DNA of 64,000 nt from Sodiomyces alkalinus F11 (lineage: Eukaryota > Ascomycota > Sordariomycetes > Glomerellales > Plectosphaerellaceae). The notes under the pieces were generated by a model. That model saw only the letters and a program-made list of their open reading frames with translations. It was not told the DNA's origin and did not search any database. Positions 58,101 to 64,000 of this stretch are shown here, in pieces (position 1 is the first letter of the stretch; every line of letters begins with the position of its first letter). The DNA lies in the NCBI RefSeq assembly GCF_003711515.1, contig NW_021167079.1, positions 113,471-177,470 on the forward strand, written 5' to 3'. A program made the position numbers and the translations under genes.

Positions 58101-60369
58101 TTCGCACAATGGTCGTAGTAGTCGTCGTTGTCCTTGACAAAGCTCCACCCGTTTACGTCGATAACATAGCTCTTGCCATCCGCACGCAGAAAGTCGAACC
58201 CGCATACCCGTTGGCCAAAGGAGAGGGCAATCTTGCTCGCAATCTCCCTTTCTTCAACATTTAACCCGGTAACGTATCGGACCTCTTTTCCGCGCGTGTT
58301 CCGCCGAACCACGCCGTCGACAACAGGAGACTTCCGTGTTTCGGCGTGGCAATAGTTCGCGCCAACAGTGTAGGCCTTGACATCTTCGGCGTTGTCGACG
58401 CGCATGAACTTCTCGTATATATAGCTGCTCTGCGGTTCAAGAATGGCGCGGGGAGTATTTAAACCAGGATCATACTCTGAGCTCTTGTTCCCAATTTTTC
58501 GAAACAGCTTTCGGCCACCACCTCCCGAGGACTTGGGAAAGTAGATGATGATGTTGTGGTCTTCGCCACTCACAGGCTTTTCGACGAAGGGCTTCTTAAG
58601 GAGCGCGCCATCAACGCTTAGAATATCCCCGTCATCGAGCAATTCGACCCGGCGGGGTGCAGTGGTATAGCGAGGGTCCTCAGCATCATAATTCACCCCT
58701 GATACTTCCTTCATGTGCCGAGACATGTCTGGGGTGATCACCTTGGGACCGCCATCCCGGTTAACCTCGAGCCTTTTCGGTGTGGGGACACCAATGCTGT
58801 CGAGGATGTACAGGCAGAGGCGACGGTCCCATAGAATCTTCTGCATAGGCAAGTCGTTGACACAGAAAGGCTTCCGGGCTTTGGCATACGCGATAGCCTT
58901 GTCAAGCGGGAAGCCATCCGAGTAGAACGAAATGAGATAGTCACTGTCGGCAAAGTCAGTTGAAGCCAGGAAGCAAAATGATGTAGGTCAGGGCCGTGAG
59001 TTCGTGTAGGGGGGTTCGCGGGAAAATGATGGATGGAGAGGGAGTTGGCAGAAAGAAAAGACTCGCACGTACCATATGGGCCAGTTTTCAATATCTATAA
59101 AATAGACGTGATCCCCAGTTAGCAGGTTTATATAGTACGCGGGCGATGAGAAGGCTTCAGACAACATGAACCTCACCTTCGTCGAGAATTACTTTGTCCC
59201 CAAATACGACAACATCAAATTCGCGGTTGGCGATCAGCCGATTCAGGATGTTTCTGCTTGGCTTGCTCCTCGCTTTAATATCTAAGGCGCAAATTCCAAT
59301 CACGCCCCAAGGAGCCGGCTTGGCTGCAAAGCATATTAGAAGCTGTATGAACTTCCTTGAGAACCAGCAGCAAAAGTATGTGATACTTACCTTCTTCCCT
59401 TTCCTTCTGATGCGCTGTTCGTTCACTGCTGGGGCTGTGACTGCTGGCGGCAGTGCTTCCGCTAAACCTCCTTTTGGCGCGGCTTCTTGACCTCGTCGGC
59501 TGTCCTCGAATATTTTGGTCTCCCCGTGACGGACCAGCGGTGCGTTTGGCCGCGTCGACATTGGGGTCACGCGGAGTGAGGTGTTGTCCTCCTGGGGATA
59601 CTTGTTGATGACCCTGTTGGCCGCCAGAGGAGGGGATTCCAGTGGCATTGAGGGGCTCTGAAGTTCCCTGGGTTGGCTTACCAGTTGTGACGACGCCACT
59701 ATGTATGCTCCGGGGGGCAGTACTTGTCTCTGAGCCTGTGATGGACGCGGCAGAACTAGGAACGATGCCGCGAGCGGACGCCAGCGAGTAGACAGACGAG
59801 GCCGAGATGCGTTTGAGATCGGCCTCGGAGAACGATGATCTCGTGGCTAAGGTCGGCTCAAGGGATGGTTGACGGGTGTCGAGCTCCGAGGTGGATGTGG
59901 TGGGGTTAGAGGTGACGTCGGCTACGACACTGTGCAACAGTCGCGGAGTACCGGGTCCATCGCCACCATCTTCTCGCGTCTCACATGGAACAGCGGGCTC
60001 TCCTAAGGGCACGACAGAATTTATGGATCCTTGACGACTTCGGGCAGGAGACGAACGCGCGCTGATTGAAGGGCCGGGCGACACGGCCGTTGGTGGGGTT
60101 GAGGGTGACATGAATGCGTGAGATCGGTCTGAGCGTACACCGGAGATACTTGGGTCGGTACGCTGACCGTTGCTCGAGGCGGAAGATGATGTCGGCGGAA
60201 TGTGATGGTGAGTTTGCACGTCTGAACCGGATAGCCGGTTGCCCGATTGAGAAGAGAGGTCCAATCCTGATGCTGAGTTGGAGGATGCCGATGTAGAACC
60301 GGCAGTTCCGAGACCTGGACTCTGTGACAAGCTGTGACTATGGCTGTTTTCGAGAGATGGAGGATCCAT
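55191..60369 (-). CDS. VIP1: VIP1-type inositol hexakisphosphate/diphosphoinositol kinase
   Basis: Bifunctional PPIP5K making and cleaving 1-position inositol pyrophosphates (phosphate, growth and cytoskeleton signalling; family knowledge). Five exons: 60,369-59,391; 59,323-59,177; 59,094-59,073 (22 nt); 58,943-55,536; 55,455-55,191; 1,606 residues. Residues 1-325 are Ser/Pro-rich and disordered. The kinase starts at [19 protein letters not shown] (about 332), with [10 protein letters not shown] at 504-513 and DVNGWSF at 645-651. A low-complexity linker (about 680-815) precedes the histidine-phosphatase-like domain: RHADRTP from 829, [12 protein letters not shown] and [13 protein letters not shown] later. 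An acidic tail ends PAKTGS. The start is the first in-frame ATG; TTG precedes it by six codons. No RIP. Confidence 0.93.
55456..55535 (-). other. VIP1: VIP1 intron 4
   Basis: 80 nt; donor GTATGT, branch CTAAC, acceptor CAAG. Without splicing the frame runs on for over 80 codons of non-homologous sequence; with it the protein reads [18 protein letters not shown], the family's C-terminal end, and continues into an acidic tail. Confidence 0.85.
59073..59094 (-). other. VIP1: VIP1 exon 3, 22-nt microexon
   Basis: Encodes D-IENWPI-C with both end codons split. Flanked by intron 2 (59,095-59,176, GTGAGG...TTATAG, branch CTAAC) and intron 3 (58,944-59,072, GTACGT...GACAG). It is needed to join VILDE to [16 protein letters not shown] in the conserved kinase N-lobe. 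Confidence 0.88.
59324..59390 (-). other. VIP1: VIP1 intron 1
   Basis: 67 nt; donor GTAAGT, branch CTAAT, acceptor TTTGCAG. It joins the disordered N-terminal region to [15 protein letters not shown] at the start of the kinase fold. Confidence 0.88.
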
Positions 60370-60930
60370 TTCATCCACTCCGTTCAAGTCTGACTGATAC
60401 GAAGAGGGATGTACAGAGAACAGTTCAGGTAAACTGGTTCGTCTTGGAGCGGTCAGACCAACGGGTGGGAAAAGGCAACTGCGCCGGAACCGGAGATCGT
60501 TAGCTGGCGTGGTTGGCTAGCATAGTTGTCCAACAAACCAAGACTCTAATTAATGCACGGTGATTGATCAGATAAAGGGGCCAAAAGACGAACCAAGTCC
60601 GAAATCTGAGAGATCAGGAAAGTGGATTTGGGTTCCAAGTTATTATTATAAACAGTCCCGCCAGTGCGTCACAACTACAGTTGGTTTGCAGAGCCAACCA
60701 AGACTATGCATCCACAAGGCTATGCCAACAACGAGATGTCCACCACCGAACCGAGTACTGGAAGAAACATTGCACAAGTTCGAAACGTCGACTGAAGGAA
60801 GGTTCGTCATTGTACCGAGGTAGGTTCTTGCATTTGGCTGGGCATATACGTAGCGTATTGACCCTGCAAGTTCGACAAAGGCCCAAAACTTGGCGCCCCA
60901 CCGATTACGACCTTATTTCGAATTAACTAA
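60370..60930. other. VIP1 upstream region
   Basis: About 560 bp of un-RIPed DNA between the VIP1 start and the next RIPed block; likely promoter and 5' UTR. No TATA box or second gene is convincing. RIP-type composition begins at about 60,930. Confidence 0.5.
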
Positions 60931-61099
60931 TAAAACGAAGGAATTTTACAAGGTAGTCGATCATTAATATTAAGTAGAAAATCCTGCGTTTCTGGTGCTT
61001 TAGTACCTTATACACCTTTTTACGGATATTTATTAATTCGCTATTATAGTACTATAGTCTATAGATATAAATATCTAATAAACATCTCGGCCTAAGCCT

Positions 61100-63060
61100 A
61101 GGCCTAAGGCAAAGTAATCTAGCGCCCGAAAATATACTCGTTTAGCGCTTATACGACGCGTTAAACGAAGCTATTCTTATCGTCGCCGTATAACTATATT
61201 AGAATTCGTCGAGTAATATCTTATACTTAATACTAATACCCCTATTATATGTAATAAACCCCCGCGTTATTTACGTAAGCGTAAGGGCGAGCTAGACGTT
61301 GAGATAGCTCTAGGATACCGAAAACTAACCTACTATAAGGCGAGTATCTTCTTTAAGATACCGAGGTCGATTATCTAGAGTTAGTGGTGTATAAGGGATA
61401 TTATTATAGGTAGTAGAAGCGGCCTCCACGTATCGTATAATCCCGAATACCCTAAAATAGAGCTTAAGTTATATAATATCTTTATATAATAGCGTCGTGA
61501 TCGTCGCTTAGTTAGTGCTGGCTAGCTACGTATCTAGGCTTAACGGCTTTTTAAGGAACTATATCCAGACTACCCTTATAATATCTTCGTTTTCTTATTT
61601 TCGTGGCTCTGTGGCTTCTTCCGCCGCTTTAATAGCATATGTTAACGTATTACTAAGTAAGTAATAAAGTCTCTTATGGATCTAGTTCTAGCTATTACTA
61701 GCTTTTTAAGGTTTATTAGGCGTAACTCCGCTATCCCCCTTTTTCCTACTCTAGATATTACTAGCCCGAGGCCTATTATACTAATAAGAACCTGATCGAA
61801 CGACTTTTAGGCTTTTATAGTGTCTCCTTATACTAGAAGGACCTTATTAGTTCTTCTAGATCGTTGCTTTACTAATAATGGTATTATTAATATAGATAAA
61901 ACGCCTATTATATTCGAGTATCTTAATAGTTATATGTATAATATTAACAGAAGTAAGACTATTAGTGCTAAAATAGAGCGGAGTGGTTAGAATTAACGAT
62001 AGGCTAGTTTTATACTATTTATCTTCGTGGATAGAGTTTAACGTATTAAGCCTAAGGTAATATTCTATAATAAACTAGATAGTACTATTAAAAAGAAAGA
62101 AGAATATCTATATTACCCTAGCGTTATAGTGGAATTTAATAACACCGATTATAATAACGAGGTTCTTTTCGCTTAGTTAATTAACAAGGAACTAGTCCGT
62201 ATTCTAAATGATAAGGAGGGGATACTAGTTATAGATATCGCGGCTTTTTATAAAACCTCTGCTATTAAATAAACGTTAAAACAGGGTAAAATACTACCTC
62301 CTATAGTGCTTATAGATTATACTTCTTACGTTTAACTACTAGATACGTATATTAACGGTTTACTAAACAATGGTTCTTCGTGATACTATAGACTCTTTAA
62401 GTAATTAACGAGATTAAGAGGGGGATAGGGCTTAGACCCTATCTGAACGTAGGGTATTTACTATATATATAGTAGACTACGCGATATATATTCTTTATAA
62501 CGAAAAGAAGGATATACTTAAGTAGTTATTTACGGAGTATAGTATATCTATTAATCCTAACGGTAGCGAAGATTACGGTATACAAATTAAGGAAATAAAC
62601 CTCTCGGATATCAACTTAGATAGGGTTAAAGTAGATATAATAAAGCAGGAATATATATATAAGATGCCTCGGTATATTAATAGCCTTACTAATAAGGTTA
62701 TTATACCTGTAGAAGTATTAGGATTACCTTAAAACACCTATGGATCCATAAACATTAAGACACTATAAGGTTTTTTAAGGATAAGGTGTATTAAGATCTT
62801 AGGGAAGAAGGTAGATCTAGTAGTATATTTAGAGGTATAGGACGAATAGTAACGTTTGTTAGATAAAGCGTAGTCGAAATCGTCACAAAATAGGTTAAAA
62901 TTGATTGAGGCTATTATATATAATTATGACTGTGTGAGGACCGTTAGGGAATCGCTGCCACCGTATTTTGTATAGTGCAGATTCTATAAGCATTTACCCG
63001 GATTATACTCTTAGTAATCCGGCCTATAACGTAACTGAAAAGACTATAGTCTATTCGATA
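61100..63060 (+). mobile_element. Pogo-like (DDE_1) DNA transposon, RIPed
   Basis: Plus-strand decayed transposase of the pogo/Fot1 type. A helix-turn-helix region (YYKASIFFKIPRSII) lies at about 61,335-61,375. The DDE triad is INIDKTPIIFEY (Asp codon 61,895), LVIDIAAFYKT (Asp 62,234) and LLDTYINGLL (Asp 62,342); the last two are 36 codons apart, within the pogo range. Between them are RIKPKVIFYNK and YLYYPSVIVEFNNTDYNNEVLF. RIP stops are present. The 3' non-coding end (62,800-63,070) recurs at 39,150-39,480 and partly at 35,556-35,668. No 5' terminal repeat was found. Confidence 0.75.
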
Positions 63061-63069
63061 TACCCCCTA

Positions 63070-64000
63070 ATCGCCCTAAACGTCAGTTAGGCGAGTAAAG
63101 CTATTCATAACCAGCAGATATAACAGGTATATAACCTATATAATCTCTCCGTTATAGCCGCCCTTAAATTTATTCTCTAGGTCCTCTAAATACTCTATCC
63201 GGACTTCCTCTAGGTATTTTTGCTATAGCCGTTCCTGTATATCTAGTACGCCTACCTAGGACCTAAATATCTTAAATTTCTCGCTATATAACGCCTTTAT
63301 TAATCTATCTACCACTATTTCCGCGCTCGTAATATACGTTACGAGTATTTACCCTTATTTCTTTACTTAACGTAACTCATAGCTATAGATATTAACGTGG
63401 CGGAGGCGCGTTATTAACGTGCTAATCTCTTAATTAACTAATCGAATCGTTTAGTTATTATCGTATAAAATCCTTAATTCCGGATTATTAAATTCCACTC
63501 CTATACTAAGTAATAGGCGTTATATAAAGGTACCCTCTTTTACACCTTATACTAACGCTAATAGCTCTGCTTCCGTTATTAACGTCGTGACCGTATCCTG
63601 CTTATTAGCGCGCTACGCGATTATACCGCTAAATAAGCGTATCATGTACGCTTAACTACTCTTTCGATTAAGGGTATTATTGGTAAACGAGGCGTTAGTG
63701 TAGATTTTAATAGTATCGCCACCCCCTAGTTCTAACGTAAACGATTAGCTATTAATTAGATAAAGGATTAGATAATCGGCGGCCTTATGGTGAATAGGCC
63801 CTGGATTAACGTTATATCGGTATAGCCTAGATACTATAAACGCGATATTAGGCCGCGATATCACTACTATATATAGTATAGATCCTATCTTCCGTTAATA
63901 GCTTTTAACGTTAATCGAGGTCCCTAAATAGGGCAGTAGCTCTATAACCTTAATTAGGTGCGTTAGGTAATAGTTACTGCTATGCTTACTATTCGGCTTT
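63070..64000 (-). mobile_element. Copia family F, RNase H and 3' end (partial)
   Basis: Minus-strand copia RNase H: NASFTNNTLNRKSS-AYMIRLFSG at about 63,610-63,690, then NKQDTVTTLITEAELLALA, and the downstream block of the DGLTK-type region. It is related to, but distinct from, copia E. It runs off the window edge and is strongly RIPed. Confidence 0.7.

Noticed and set aside
35840..60369. A functional cluster joining apyrase, OPI10 and VIP1
   Set aside because: They are unrelated housekeeping genes separated by 16 kb of dead transposons; although OPI10 and VIP1 both touch inositol metabolism by name, nothing in the sequence supports co-regulation.
60370..60387. VIP1 start at 60,387
   Set aside because: The codon is TTG; the first in-frame ATG is at 60,369.

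Overview
The window is nuclear DNA of a filamentous ascomycete (Pezizomycotina), clade not resolvable by eye. Three things support this: short introns with GTAAGT/GTATGT donors and CTAAC branch points, the gene content (fungal VIP1, Ynd1-type apyrase, OPI10/Hikeshi), and a very strong repeat-induced point mutation (RIP) signature. Outside two gene islands, CpA and TpG are nearly absent, TpA is in excess, CpG is kept, and repeat reading frames are full of TAG/TAA where CAG, CAA or TGG is expected.

Layout. 1-35 kb is a nested stack of dead transposons: a gypsy relic (about 3.3-5.5 kb, minus), three copies of one copia family (about 7.3-7.9 and 8.8-11.2 kb minus; 24.7-27.8 kb plus), and gypsy B (11.2-12.2 and 19.2-24.2 kb) split by a full-length chromodomain gypsy, gypsy A copy 1 (12,204-19,237). 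A second copia family with a collapsed reverse transcriptase follows (27.8-32.2 kb), then a tRNA-like relic and about 2 kb of unidentified RIPed DNA. Gene island 1 (35.4-39.3 kb) holds a Ynd1-like apyrase and, convergent to it, an OPI10/Hikeshi gene. From 39.3 to 55 kb lie a copia relic split by gypsy A copy 2 (40,525-47,613) and a Tad-like LINE (48.2-54.4 kb) carrying a short antisense insertion of its own 3' end. Gene island 2 (55.2-60.9 kb) holds one large five-exon gene, VIP1. The window ends in a pogo-like DNA transposon (about 61.1-63.1 kb) and the 3' part of another copia (63.1-64 kb).

The three host genes are ordinary single-copy housekeeping genes (lumenal nucleotide hydrolysis, Hsp70 import or stress, inositol pyrophosphate synthesis). 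They are not an evident cluster; they survive unmutated in RIPed, presumably heterochromatic DNA. The most interesting observations are: a shared antisense ORF at the 3' end of both gypsy A copies; RIP striking the same catalytic and zinc-binding codons in unrelated elements; copies of one DNA-transposon end at gene-island borders; and the exon structure of VIP1, with a 22-nt microexon. Element borders are approximate unless LTRs or target-site duplications are cited. All family names come from motif recognition by eye, not from a search.
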